Shown: positions 8,159 to 15,423 of the stretch, piece by piece | Layout: each line of letters starts with the position of its first letter | Position numbering within the stretch: the first letter of the stretch is position 1 | From: UBA6398 sp963644855 | GTDB lineage: Bacteria; Bacteroidota; Bacteroidia; Bacteroidales; Bacteroidaceae | Assembly (NCBI GenBank): GCA_963644855.1 | Contig: CAVIQL010000031.1 | Span: forward strand, 1 to 25,416 | DNA: 25,416 nt | Direction: 5' to 3' | The notes under the pieces: generated by a model | Seen by the model: the letters and a program-made list of their open reading frames with translations, nothing else | What the model was told of the DNA's origin: nothing | Database searches by the model: none | Program-made: the position numbers and the translations under genes

Positions 8159-8166
8159 CAAAATTA
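8159..8166 (-). promoter_or_regulatory. -7 promoter box of the TonB receptor gene
   Basis: TAATTTTG on the minus strand, exact TAnnTTTG match, 28 bases before the start codon. A TTTG lies 16 bases further upstream, shorter than the usual 19-20 base spacing. Confidence 0.55.
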
Positions 8167-8193
8167 GATAAAGCCCTTTTTTCAAACAATCCT

Positions 8194-8340
8194 CATTTGT
8201 TATGAAAAGTCTGAGATTTGTAAGGTTTCAACCCATGTGGGAAATGCGAAAAATAATGTCTGATATTATTTAAATAATGTCAGACCTTTTTTAAAAAATA
8301 TCGGATATTGTTTTTGCGACATGGCTTAACGAAAAAACAT
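8194..8340. repeat. 21-bp periodic intergenic array, copy C
   Basis: Core units at 8236-8256, 8257-8277, 8278-8298, 8299-8319 and 8320-8340; two more degenerate units may extend left to 8194. Dyads AATGTCTGATATT (8255), AATGTCAGACCTT (8276) and AATATCGGATATT (8297) lie 21 bases apart with linkers ATTTAAAT and TTTTAAAA. This block is almost identical to the core of copy B. The tail TTTTTGCGA is at 8311-8319, with an inverted GCGAAAAAT at 8246-8254 on the other side, so the core is flanked by inverted end modules. The last unit ends exactly at the first base of the ddh terminator stem. Confidence 0.8.
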
Positions 8341-8370
8341 AGGCGGCAACCCAGTGAAAAGTTGCCGCCT
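8341..8370 (-). terminator. Intrinsic terminator of ddh
   Basis: Perfect 10-bp stem AGGCGGCAAC (8341-8350) and GTTGCCGCCT (8361-8370) with a 10-nt loop. On the minus strand it is followed by ATGTTTTTTCG. It is 24 bases past the ddh stop. Confidence 0.9.
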
Positions 8371-8394
8371 ATATGTTGAAAATTCGTTGTGCGT

Positions 8395-9294
8395 TTATAC
8401 GAGATGCGCCACCAATTCGCGGCGGTTGCCATAGAGAAGATCGATTACCGGTATCTCAATCATTGTGTAGCACCCTGGAGCCTGGCGCATGGCTGCGCGT
8501 GCGCTGCAAACGAGTATCTGACCCGTGAGAGCAGGGTTGTTTATGCGCATGTTAAACTCAAAAAGTTGGTTTTGCGTCTTTCCGCTCACACCTTTGCGGG
8601 TAAGGTTCACACCATGTCCCATATCAATTACATCGTCTACGCAATCCACCTGTTGCACATGAGTTTCGTCGTTCACGAAATACGGGTCGGTCTTGATATC
8701 ATTCTCTACCGTTTTGAAATCAGCTTCCTCTTCGAGCTCCACATACACCATGCGGCGATGCAAACTTGTTCCTATGGGAATAGTCATTGACAACGCAGCC
8801 TTAACGCCCTTGATGGCTTTTACGGCAACCGTATGTCCCATGCTCATGCCCGGACCAAAATTGGTGTAGGTCAAACCTTTGGGCGCAATAGCCTGGAGCA
8901 TGGCGCGCACAATGCTGTCGGTGCCCGGATCCCAGCCAGCTGAAATAATGCTTACTGCGTTATGCGCTTTTGCAACCTCGTCAAGAGTGTCGCGAAGTGC
9001 CGGAATTTGAGTGTGAATGTCGAAACTGTCTACCGTATGTATGCCAAGCGCAAGATATTTCTTGGCATTCTCTTCAACCTTGCGCGAAGGAGTGGCAAGA
9101 ATAGCCACATCAACCTTCCCGAGCTCGGTGATGTCTTTCACAACCTTGTAGCCAGCAAGACTTGCAGGCTTGTTTTCACTTCCATTGCGGCGCACAATTC
9201 CGGCAACTTCAAAATCGGGAGCCGTTTCAAGGGCTTCCAATACATAATGGCCGATATTGCCGTAACCAACCACCGCTGCTTTAATTTTATCCAT
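8395..9294 (-). CDS. ddh: meso-diaminopimelate dehydrogenase
   Basis: A 299-residue enzyme, the usual length for the family, which makes meso-2,6-diaminopimelate from tetrahydrodipicolinate, ammonia and NADPH (EC 1.4.1.16). That one step bypasses the succinylase/acetylase branch of the lysine and peptidoglycan precursor pathway. The Rossmann motif GYGNIG is at about residues 10-15, ATPSRKVEE follows the dinucleotide fold, and SAGWDPGTDSIVRAM plus FGPGMSMGHTVAVKA are hallmark segments of the substrate domain. The frame is open further upstream to 9681, but the family N-terminus (MDKIKAAVVGYG) begins at 9294. It diverges from metF across a 238-base gap and is probably monocistronic. The call is firm. 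Confidence 0.95.
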   Translation of the reverse strand: MDKIKAAVVGYGNIGHYVLEALETAPDFEVAGIVRRNGSENKPASLAGYKVVKDITELGKVDVAILATPSRKVEENAKKYLALGIHTVDSFDIHTQIPALRDTLDEVAKAHNAVSIISAGWDPGTDSIVRAMLQAIAPKGLTYTNFGPGMSMGHTVAVKAIKGVKAALSMTIPIGTSLHRRMVYVELEEEADFKTVENDIKTDPYFVNDETHVQQVDCVDDVIDMGHGVNLTRKGVSGKTQNQLFEFNMRINNPALTGQILVCSARAAMRQAPGCYTMIEIPVIDLLYGNRRELVAHLV

Positions 9295-9329
9295 AATATT
9301 CGTTTCGATTGTTTTTGAATTTCTCGATA

Positions 9330-9337
9330 CGAAAATA
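9330..9337 (-). promoter_or_regulatory. Possible -7 box of ddh
   Basis: TATTTTCG on the minus strand, one mismatch from TAnnTTTG, 36 bases upstream of the ddh start. Weak on its own; placed here because position and composition fit. Confidence 0.3.
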
Positions 9338-9433
9338 GTTTTTCTGCAAGACATAACCATTATCAAAGACGCGAAATATCGCATTACGCCCTCAAAATAC
9401 CCACTTGTGCCGATAAAATTAGTGATAAATCCG

Positions 9434-9441
9434 TATCTTTG
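9434..9441 (+). promoter_or_regulatory. -7 promoter box of the metF operon
   Basis: TATCTTTG, an exact TAnnTTTG match, giving a leader of roughly 85 bases before metF. I looked in this leader for a SAM-type or other methionine riboswitch and recognised none. Confidence 0.6.
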
Positions 9442-9532
9442 TAGAAATATTAATTTAGGAATAAAGCGCGAAAGAAGCAACTGTGCCACTCCGACGCAAA
9501 CAAAGCCTCGAAACGCTGCTTGTAACAAAGAT

Positions 9533-10486
9533 ATGAATATCACCGAACTGCTAAACAACAACGGCTCCACAGCTTTTTCGTTTGAAGTGTTGCCACCGCT
9601 CAAAGGCAAAGGGCTCGACACAATAAACAAAACGATAGAAACACTGCGAGAGTTTGAACCAAAATATATAAATATCACCACGCATCACAGCGAAGTGTAT
9701 TTCCGCGATGCAGGAAACGGACTCTATCAGGCAGAACGCCTGCGCCGACGTCCGGGAACAGTGGCTGTGGCTGCGGCAATCCAGAACAAATACGGCATAC
9801 CCGTTGTGCCGCATATCTTGTGCAGTGGATTTACAAAAGAAGAGACAGAATACGTGTTGATAGACCTGCAGTTTCTCGGGATAACCAACTTGCTTTTGCT
9901 GCGAGGCGACAAAGGACGCGACGACAAGCGTTTTCGTCCCACCGAGGGCGGACATGCCCACACCACCGACCTGGAAAAACAAGTGAACGACTATAACAAC
10001 GGGAAATTCATCAATGGCGAGGATATCGAATTCATAGGCGAGAAATTTTCATACGGCGTGGCGTGCTATCCGGAAAAGCACGAAGAAGCTTCAAACATGA
10101 AGAGCGATATGGAATATTTCAAACAAAAAATAGAACTCGGCGCAGGCTACGGCGTAACCCAAATGTTCTATGATAATTCCAAATACTTCGCTTTTGTGGA
10201 AGCCGTGAAAAAAAACGGAGTAAACGTTCCTATAATTCCAGGAATAAAGCCGTTCACAAAACTATCGCAACTCAACGTAATTCCGCGCACATTCCATTGC
10301 GACCTTCCCGAAGAATTCGTAAACGAAGCCGTAAAGTGTAAAAACGACGACGAAGCAAAGGAATTTGGAGTGGAGTGGGGAATAGCCCAGTGCAGAGAAC
10401 TTATGAAACACGGGGTACCGAGCATACATTTCTACACAATGGGAGCGTCTGAAAGCATACGCCGTATAGCCAAGGAAATATATTGA
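9533..10486 (+). CDS. metF: 5,10-methylenetetrahydrofolate reductase
   Basis: A 317-residue FAD enzyme that reduces 5,10-methylene-THF to 5-methyl-THF, the methyl donor for methionine synthesis. Visible family motifs: FSFEVLPP near the N-terminus, which carries the catalytic Glu; NITTHHSE; PHILCSGF; LLLRGDKG for FAD binding; GAGYGVTQMFYDN; and PGIKPFT. The start at 9533 is chosen because upstream codons add a non-conserved segment and lie nearer the promoter. It is the first gene of a plus-strand run; holB begins 13 bases after its stop. Methylcobalamin-dependent methionine synthase would use its product, which fits an organism that also imports B12, but that gene is not in this window. Confidence 0.95.
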   Translation: MNITELLNNNGSTAFSFEVLPPLKGKGLDTINKTIETLREFEPKYINITTHHSEVYFRDAGNGLYQAERLRRRPGTVAVAAAIQNKYGIPVVPHILCSGFTKEETEYVLIDLQFLGITNLLLLRGDKGRDDKRFRPTEGGHAHTTDLEKQVNDYNNGKFINGEDIEFIGEKFSYGVACYPEKHEEASNMKSDMEYFKQKIELGAGYGVTQMFYDNSKYFAFVEAVKKNGVNVPIIPGIKPFTKLSQLNVIPRTFHCDLPEEFVNEAVKCKNDDEAKEFGVEWGIAQCRELMKHGVPSIHFYTMGASESIRRIAKEIY

Positions 10487-10499
10487 ACGAAAAATCTCT

Positions 10500-11609
10500 A
10501 TGAAATTCAGCGAGGTAGTGGGGCAAACTGAAACTTGCAAGCGATTGCTTTTGCAGGTTAAGGAAAACCGTGTGGCGCATGCCCAATTGTTTTGCGGCGC
10601 AGAGGGAAGCGGCAAGTTTGCAATAGCTCTCGCATATGCCAGCTACCTGCTTTGTAATCACCCCAACGAGTATGATATTTGCGATACCTGCCCGTCGTGT
10701 GTAAAGACCCGCATACTCGAACACCCCGACCTGCATTTTATTTATCCTACAATAAAAAGTCAACCCTGTCAAAGCTATTTCAAAGAATGGAAGTCAATGG
10801 TGGAACGCTCGCCATACTTCTCGTTTGACACATGGCTTGACGAAATGGGCGCAGAAAAGGAACAACCGCTGATTTATACAAAGGAAAGCGAAATAATACA
10901 GCAAAAACTTATGCTCCATTCAAGCGAAGGAGGACGCAAGGTGGTTATCGTCTGGCTTCCGGAGCGTATGAAAGAAGATGGAGCAAACAAAATGTTGAAA
11001 CTCTTTGAAGAACCGCCAAAAGGTACGGTTTTCCTGCTCGTGAGCGAGGAGCCAGAAAAACTTTTGCCTACCATCGTAAGCCGCATGCAGCGTTTCATAG
11101 TTCCGCCAATCAATGTTGAAGATATGAAAAGCGTACTTGTTTCTCGCCATGGCGTAGATCCACAAGAAGCTATGCGCATTGCAAGGCAGACAAGAGGCAA
11201 TTATGTTGAAGCCCTGAGCATACTTCAAAGAAATGCCGACGAAGATCTTTTCTACGACGAGTTCGTTCTTCTGATGCGCACGGCTTATATGAAGGATATA
11301 AAGAAACTTTTGGAATGGAGCGAGCAAATTGCGGGTTGGGGAAGAGAACGTCAGAAAAGTTTCATCGATTATGCTCTGCGCCTTGTGAGGGAAAATTTTG
11401 TTTACAACCTTCATACGCCCAACATTAACTATATGAACCAAAAAGAAAGCGGTTTCGCAACCAAATTCGCACGGTTTATAAACGAAAGGAATGTGATAGG
11501 TTTTATGCAGGAACTCGAACACGCCGCAAGAGATATATCGCAAAATGCAAACTCTGGTATTGTGCTCTTCGACTTCGCAATGAAAGTCATAATACTCATA
11601 CATAAATAA
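10500..11609 (+). CDS. holB: DNA polymerase III clamp-loader subunit, delta-prime type
   Basis: A 369-residue AAA+ protein of the clamp loader that places the sliding clamp on primed DNA. It begins with the RFC-like VGQTETCKRLL. A P-loop-like GAEGSGK is at 33-39, and a zinc module uses Cys 52, 61, 64 and 67 (CDTCPSC). The NKMLKLFEEPPKGTVFLL segment follows, then a sensor/arginine-finger region where the usual SRC is SRMQRF. The Walker B strand reads VVIVWLPERM, lacking the acidic pair, as expected for the non-hydrolysing delta-prime subunit. I call it HolB rather than DnaX for its size and lack of C-terminal tau domains. It is probably co-transcribed with metF and ricT. Confidence 0.9.
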   Translation: MKFSEVVGQTETCKRLLLQVKENRVAHAQLFCGAEGSGKFAIALAYASYLLCNHPNEYDICDTCPSCVKTRILEHPDLHFIYPTIKSQPCQSYFKEWKSMVERSPYFSFDTWLDEMGAEKEQPLIYTKESEIIQQKLMLHSSEGGRKVVIVWLPERMKEDGANKMLKLFEEPPKGTVFLLVSEEPEKLLPTIVSRMQRFIVPPINVEDMKSVLVSRHGVDPQEAMRIARQTRGNYVEALSILQRNADEDLFYDEFVLLMRTAYMKDIKKLLEWSEQIAGWGRERQKSFIDYALRLVRENFVYNLHTPNINYMNQKESGFATKFARFINERNVIGFMQELEHAARDISQNANSGIVLFDFAMKVIILIHK

Positions 11610-11631
11610 GATACAAAAACGACAATATAAA

Positions 11632-12813
11632 ATGCACGACAATATAGAAAACGACAAATTCCTTCCTTGCGGTAAACTTCGCGGACTTTGTACTGCAGGG
11701 GTAGGACCACAGGACAAACAACTGAATACTTACGACTATTTGGCCGATATTCCGGGAAACAACGACACTACTGATTTGGTTGAGGTGCAGTTTAAGAATA
11801 CCCGTAAGGCTTATTTTCACAACAGCAACAAACTTCCGCTCGTAAAAGGTGATATGGTGGCGGTCGAAGCTTCGCCCGGGCACGATATAGGTACCGTTAC
11901 GCTAACAGGACAACTGGTTCCGTTGCAAATGAAAAAGGCGGGATTGAAACCGGGTACGGAAATTAAACGTATCTATCGCAAGGTGCGCGAGGTAGATATT
12001 GAGAAGTTTAACGAGGCAAAGGCTTTGGAACACGAGACAATGATTCGTTCGCGTCAGATAGCCAAGGAACTTGGTTTGCAAATGAAGATTGGTGATGTGG
12101 AGTACCAAGGCGATGGAAACAAGGCCATATTTTATTATATTGCTGACCAAAGAGTGGATTTCCGACAACTGATAAAGGTTTTCGCCGAAGAGTTCCGCGT
12201 AAGAATCGAAATGCGCCAAATTGGAGCAAGACAGGAAGCCGGACGTATTGGAGGCATTGGACCATGTGGGAGAGAGCTTTGTTGCGCTACATGGATGAAG
12301 AATTTTGCTTCGGTATCAACTGGTGCAGCGCGAGTACAGAATATTTCGCTAAATCCTCAGAAACTTGCAGGGCAGTGTGCCAAACTTAAATGTTGCATGA
12401 ACTATGAGGTGAACACTTATGTCGAAGCAATGAAGAAATTGCCGGGACGTGATGTAACTCTTGATACGATTAGCGGAACTTATATGCTTTTCAAGAGTGA
12501 TCCTCTCGCAGGTCTGCTTACTTATACCACAGATCGTGCCACGGCGTCCAATCTTGTTACCATCACTGCCAAACGTGCTTTTGAAGTTCTGGCTATGAAT
12601 CGTCATGGCGAGAAGCCTGATAAACTCGACGAGGCAACAGAAACGGGCACGATAGTATCTACCGATTTGGCAGAGCAGGATAGTTTGACCCGTTTCGATA
12701 AAACTAAATCGCGCAAGAAGAAACATCGCAAGCCGCGCCCTCAGAATCAACGTCCGGAGCGTGGTCAGGGAGGTGCAAAGCCTGGCAGAAAAAATGAAGG
12801 AGGCAAGAATTAG
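11632..12813 (+). CDS. ricT: PSP1-domain protein, RicT/YaaT-like
   Basis: A 393-residue protein with a PSP1 C-terminal domain (about 110-200) followed by two Cys clusters, GPCGRELCC (211-218) and CAKLKCC (249-255). In Bacillus, YaaT/RicT joins RicA and RicF in an Fe-S-containing complex that affects RNase Y and sporulation phosphorelay. The Cys pattern here fits cluster binding, but no partners are next to it and its role in Bacteroidetes is not established. N-terminal residues 1-25 carry two further Cys. The last 40 residues are a highly basic Lys/Arg/Pro/Gln/Gly tail, suggesting nucleic-acid contact. Its 3' end overlaps the gldH start by 20 bases, implying translational coupling. Confidence 0.85.
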   Translation: MHDNIENDKFLPCGKLRGLCTAGVGPQDKQLNTYDYLADIPGNNDTTDLVEVQFKNTRKAYFHNSNKLPLVKGDMVAVEASPGHDIGTVTLTGQLVPLQMKKAGLKPGTEIKRIYRKVREVDIEKFNEAKALEHETMIRSRQIAKELGLQMKIGDVEYQGDGNKAIFYYIADQRVDFRQLIKVFAEEFRVRIEMRQIGARQEAGRIGGIGPCGRELCCATWMKNFASVSTGAARVQNISLNPQKLAGQCAKLKCCMNYEVNTYVEAMKKLPGRDVTLDTISGTYMLFKSDPLAGLLTYTTDRATASNLVTITAKRAFEVLAMNRHGEKPDKLDEATETGTIVSTDLAEQDSLTRFDKTKSRKKKHRKPRPQNQRPERGQGGAKPGRKNEGGKN

Positions 12814-13258
12814 GGCGCTTTGCCTTGTAGGTATTTGCATGGCGTTTGTGGCATGCTCGCGGTCGGTTTTGATGCATACCTATCGCCATATTCCTGTCGA
12901 GGGTTGGGAACAGAGCGATGCGTTGTCCTTTGCCGTTGATACGATAAGGGATAGTGAAACGTTGCAAATGGATATCGGTGTGCGCACAACCAATGATTTT
13001 CCCTACCAAAAGCTTTGGATTGTTGTCGATACCGAACTTCAGAATCCCGATACGGCTTTTACAGATACATTGTCGTGTATGTTTGTCGACCATAATGGTT
13101 TGAGAAACGGCAAAGGTACCGACACTTATCAATATGATTTCCATCTTGGCGAAATAGAGTTGCAAAAAGGGCAGATGGGTCGGTTTGTTGTTCGCCACAT
13201 AATGCGTAGGGAAATTATTCCGGGCGTTACCGACATTGGCGTGCGCCTTTATAAGTAA
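12794..13258 (+). CDS. gldH: GldH-like lipoprotein
   Basis: A 154-residue lipoprotein: MKEARIRALCLVGICMAFVACSRS gives a signal peptide with a FVAC lipobox. The mature part resembles GldH, with YRHIPVEGW near the start, a beta-rich core containing WIVVDTELQNPD, and a C-terminal REIIPGVTDIGVRLYK. GldH was found as a gliding-motility lipoprotein in Flavobacterium; non-gliding Bacteroidales also carry it, so it may serve the envelope or type IX secretion in another way. The gene starts inside ricT. A GTG 33 bases upstream is an alternative start, but the signal peptide fits 12794. No other gld or por genes are present in the window. Confidence 0.8.
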   Translation: MKEARIRALCLVGICMAFVACSRSVLMHTYRHIPVEGWEQSDALSFAVDTIRDSETLQMDIGVRTTNDFPYQKLWIVVDTELQNPDTAFTDTLSCMFVDHNGLRNGKGTDTYQYDFHLGEIELQKGQMGRFVVRHIMRREIIPGVTDIGVRLYK

Positions 13259-13274
13259 ACGTATTCTCTTTTCA

Positions 13275-14093
13275 ATGCGCCGCCTGTCGTTTAGTTTTGT
13301 TTCTTTGTGCTTTGTGGGTTGCCTGTTGTTGCTTTTGGGTTGCCGCAAATTCGAATACCACCCATATGACGGGCGTATCAGTGGACAGACGGGCATTAAC
13401 GCGCGCAATATATCAAAAATCGAAGAAACGTGCCGGGACAAAGATTCTGTTTGCTTTGCTGTTATTAGCGACACACAGCGTTATTACGACGAGACAAAGG
13501 AACTGGTTTGCGCAATAAACGGTATGGATAGCGTAGACTTTGTTATAAATCTCGGCGATATCACTGATTTTGGCGAGACAAAGGAGTTTGTTATGATGCG
13601 CGACGTGCTTGGCAAACTCAAGAAGCCTTACGTTTGTTTGATAGGCAATCATGATTGTCTGGGGACGGGGAAACATGTGTTTCGCACCATTTATGGCAAG
13701 GAAAATTTCGCTTTCACGGCGGGCGCAACGCGTTTTGTGTGTATCAATACCAATAGCCGTGAATACGACTACACTACTGCCGTGCCCGATTTCGCTTTTC
13801 TGAAAAACCAAACCGACAGTTTCCCGCCCAATGTGGCAAACACGGTGGTTGCAATGCACGCTGCGCCCGGCTCTGAGCAGTTTGACAATAATATTGCCGA
13901 ACTTTTTGAGGAGAGGATAAGGCGTTTTCCGAATCTTATGTTTTGTCTTAACGGCCATGCCCATCATGTAACGTCCGATATCTTGTTTAACGACGGCGTG
14001 GTATATTATGGTTGTGCCAATGCCGCCCGTCGTAGCATTCTTGTGTTCAAAGTGGGTAAAAAAGGTTTTACACGCTATGTGGTGGAACTGTAA
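13275..14093 (+). CDS. Calcineurin-like metallophosphoesterase lipoprotein
   Basis: A 272-residue protein with a lipoprotein signal (LLLLLGC, Cys 23) and a full metallophosphoesterase motif set: SDTQ (D66, Q68), GDITD (D95), GNHD (N125-H126-D127), AMHAAPG (H195) and NGHAH (H228, H230). The first motif is D-x-Q instead of the common D-x-H; a Gln at this metal site is also seen in CPPED1-type phosphatases. It would act in the periplasm or at the surface on a phosphoester that cannot be named. The frame is open 39 bases upstream, overlapping gldH, but the lipoprotein signal begins at 13275, 16 bases after the gldH stop. It overlaps the next gene by 17 bases. Confidence 0.85.
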   Translation: MRRLSFSFVSLCFVGCLLLLLGCRKFEYHPYDGRISGQTGINARNISKIEETCRDKDSVCFAVISDTQRYYDETKELVCAINGMDSVDFVINLGDITDFGETKEFVMMRDVLGKLKKPYVCLIGNHDCLGTGKHVFRTIYGKENFAFTAGATRFVCINTNSREYDYTTAVPDFAFLKNQTDSFPPNVANTVVAMHAAPGSEQFDNNIAELFEERIRRFPNLMFCLNGHAHHVTSDILFNDGVVYYGCANAARRSILVFKVGKKGFTRYVVEL

Positions 14094-14769
14094 ATATTGT
14101 TTGCTTTCGGCTTTTTTGCTTCTCTCATTCCCGTTTAAGTCGGTGGCGTGTGGCTTGGTGTTTCCCGCAGATACTACCGCCGAGGTGTGGCAAGCCGATA
14201 AAAGTGAACGATATGAGCGCCGCGCTGCACGGTTCATGCAGTTTTGGCATTCGTTGACGCCTCGCCGCGTGGTGGTGCAGTATGCCGGCGGAATAGGACT
14301 TGTTTCGGCAGGATTGGGGTGGGTTTATGGTGCTCACAACTCGTGGGAAACCGATTTTATGCTTGGTTATGTGCCGCCATATACCACTGGAAGGGGAAAA
14401 CTTACGATTACCGCGCGCGAGACATATGTGCCTTTTGATTTCAAACTCTATGATGCAATACGCATGCAGCCTTTGGCGGTGGCGATGTACTTTAATGTTA
14501 TAACGGGACACGAATTTTGGATGAGCGAGCCGGCGAGATATCCTCACAAATACTATGGATTTTCGTCCGGAATACGTTCGGGGATTTCGCTTGGTCAGCG
14601 TTTGCATTTGCGCATTCCCGTAGAAAAACGCCGTAGGTTCAACGATGTGATGTTCTACTACGATTTCAATGCTTGTGATATCGACATAGTTTCGTTTGCA
14701 TCAAATCATAGTGTTAGCCTATGGGATATCGTGAATATTTCGCTGGGTGTGAAGCTCACAGTGTTTTGA
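14077..14769 (+). CDS. Uncharacterised exported protein, possible outer-membrane barrel
   Basis: A 230-residue protein I do not recognise. The N-terminus (MWWNCKYCLLSAFLLLSFPFKSVA) is a signal peptide. The mature part alternates hydrophobic and polar residues in short strands such as VVVQYAGGIGLVSAGLGWVYG, METDFMLGYVPPY-like segments and DIVNISLGVKLTVF. It ends in Phe, as outer-membrane beta-barrels do. An early basic stretch (ERYERRAARFMQFW) may be a periplasmic plug or amphipathic helix. It starts inside the phosphoesterase gene, so the two are probably translated together and may share an envelope pathway. It is the last gene of the metF run, with a strong hairpin at 14817-14850. No catalytic motif is visible. 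Confidence 0.65.
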   Translation: MWWNCKYCLLSAFLLLSFPFKSVACGLVFPADTTAEVWQADKSERYERRAARFMQFWHSLTPRRVVVQYAGGIGLVSAGLGWVYGAHNSWETDFMLGYVPPYTTGRGKLTITARETYVPFDFKLYDAIRMQPLAVAMYFNVITGHEFWMSEPARYPHKYYGFSSGIRSGISLGQRLHLRIPVEKRRRFNDVMFYYDFNACDIDIVSFASNHSVSLWDIVNISLGVKLTVF

Positions 14770-14816
14770 AAGGGCACGTTTATAGGGATTATTTTTTTGC
14801 TGCAAAAGGTGGCAAC

Positions 14817-14850
14817 AAGCAAAGGGCGCATTGTTGTGCGCCCTTTGCTT
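14817..14850. terminator. Hairpin between convergent genes, probable bidirectional terminator
   Basis: A perfect 14-bp stem AAGCAAAGGGCGCA (14817-14830) and TGCGCCCTTTGCTT (14837-14850) with a 6-nt loop sits between the plus-strand barrel-like gene and tatA. T-tracts are short on both sides (GTTT on plus, GTTG on minus), so termination in both directions is plausible but not assured. Confidence 0.75.
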
Positions 14851-14878
14851 GTTTATGTGGAAAGGATATTTACTTTAC

Positions 14879-15085
14879 TTATTCGCCGTCGGCATTGTTG
14901 CCGTTGACTTTCTTGGTATCTTCGGGGTCGTCTTCGTTAAGACCTTTCTTGAAACTGCGCACGCCTTTTCCTACACCCTTCATGAGCTCGGGAATCTTTT
15001 TGCCGCCAAAAAGAAGTAGCACTACAATTGCGATAATTACGAGTTCGGGCGTTCCAAGACCGCCGATGAGCATTGATTGTATCAT
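14879..15085 (-). CDS. tatA: Sec-independent twin-arginine translocase subunit TatA
   Basis: A 68-residue protein with TatA architecture: a short N-terminal transmembrane helix (GTPELVIIAIVVLLLFG), the hinge FGGKKIPEL, an amphipathic helix (MKGVGKGVRSFKKGL), and an acidic, flexible C-terminus. TatA oligomers form the pore for folded proteins with twin-arginine signals. The start at 15085 gives the usual short N-terminus; Met at 15073 is possible. A further upstream in-frame Met at 15127 would lie above the -7 box and is rejected. No tatC or tatB neighbour is present; Bacteroidetes often scatter tat genes. Confidence 0.93.
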   Translation of the reverse strand: MIQSMLIGGLGTPELVIIAIVVLLLFGGKKIPELMKGVGKGVRSFKKGLNEDDPEDTKKVNGNNADGE

Positions 15086-15114
15086 TGTGTTTGTTGTTTG
15101 CTTGATTTCGAATA

Positions 15115-15122
15115 CAAACTTA
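15115..15122 (-). promoter_or_regulatory. -7 promoter box of tatA
   Basis: TAAGTTTG on the minus strand, exact TAnnTTTG, 29 bases upstream of the chosen tatA start. No clear -33 element. Confidence 0.5.
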
Positions 15123-15182
15123 GGCAAAATAAACCATTTCCATGGGTTTTGAGCATTAAAAAACTGTAAATAGCAATTCTTC

Positions 15183-15350
15183 TGGCGTATTTTGTATGTT
15201 TCATAGCCTATGCTTTAAAAACGTGTCGGCATCTCGTAAAAATTCCATGGCATCTAATTTAAATACCAAGCCTTGGAATTTAAATTAGGTCGGACCTTGT
15301 TTTTGCGGTATACGTCAATGTTTTTTTTGCGACGCCGTGCGGTTTCTGTA
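15183..15350. repeat. 21-bp periodic intergenic array, copy D
   Basis: Eight 21-bp units between the divergent tatA and S9 peptidase genes. The clearest are 15246-15266, 15267-15287, 15288-15308 and 15309-15329. The dyad AGGTCGGACCT (15287-15297) keeps perfect symmetry with arms different from the common ones. The tail TTTTTGCGG is at 15300-15308, followed by a unit ending in an 8-T tract. The first two of these clear units form a near-perfect 17-bp inverted repeat (15254-15270 with 15272-15288) rich in ATTTAAAT. Left units 15183-15245 are degenerate but keep phase. Confidence 0.72.
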
Positions 15351-15386
15351 AAATGCGCTTTCATAGATGGTTTGCGGGAAAAATCT

Positions 15387-15394
15387 TAATTTTG
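15387..15394 (+). promoter_or_regulatory. -7 promoter box of the S9 peptidase gene
   Basis: TAATTTTG, exact TAnnTTTG, 29 bases upstream of the start codon. A TTTG at 15371-15374 is too close to be a normal -33 element. Confidence 0.55.
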
Positions 15395-15423
15395 CAGCAA
15401 ACCTCTTTTACGGACAAACTGAC

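Noticed and set aside
9442..9532. A SAM or other methionine-linked riboswitch in the metF leader.
   Set aside because: No conserved core of a known class was recognised in the roughly 90 bases; a covariance-model search would settle it.
9295..9681. Upstream extension of ddh to 9681, overlapping metF.
   Set aside because: The family N-terminus with the GYGNIG fold starts at 9294, and the extension would cover the metF promoter and start.
10920..11717. A 265-codon minus-strand frame opposite holB.
   Set aside because: It is antisense to a well-supported clamp-loader gene, has no promoter or domain signal, and has a composition typical of a shadow frame.
15086..15127. Start of tatA at 15127.
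   Set aside because: It lies upstream of the -7 box (15115-15122), and the extra residues are not typical of TatA.
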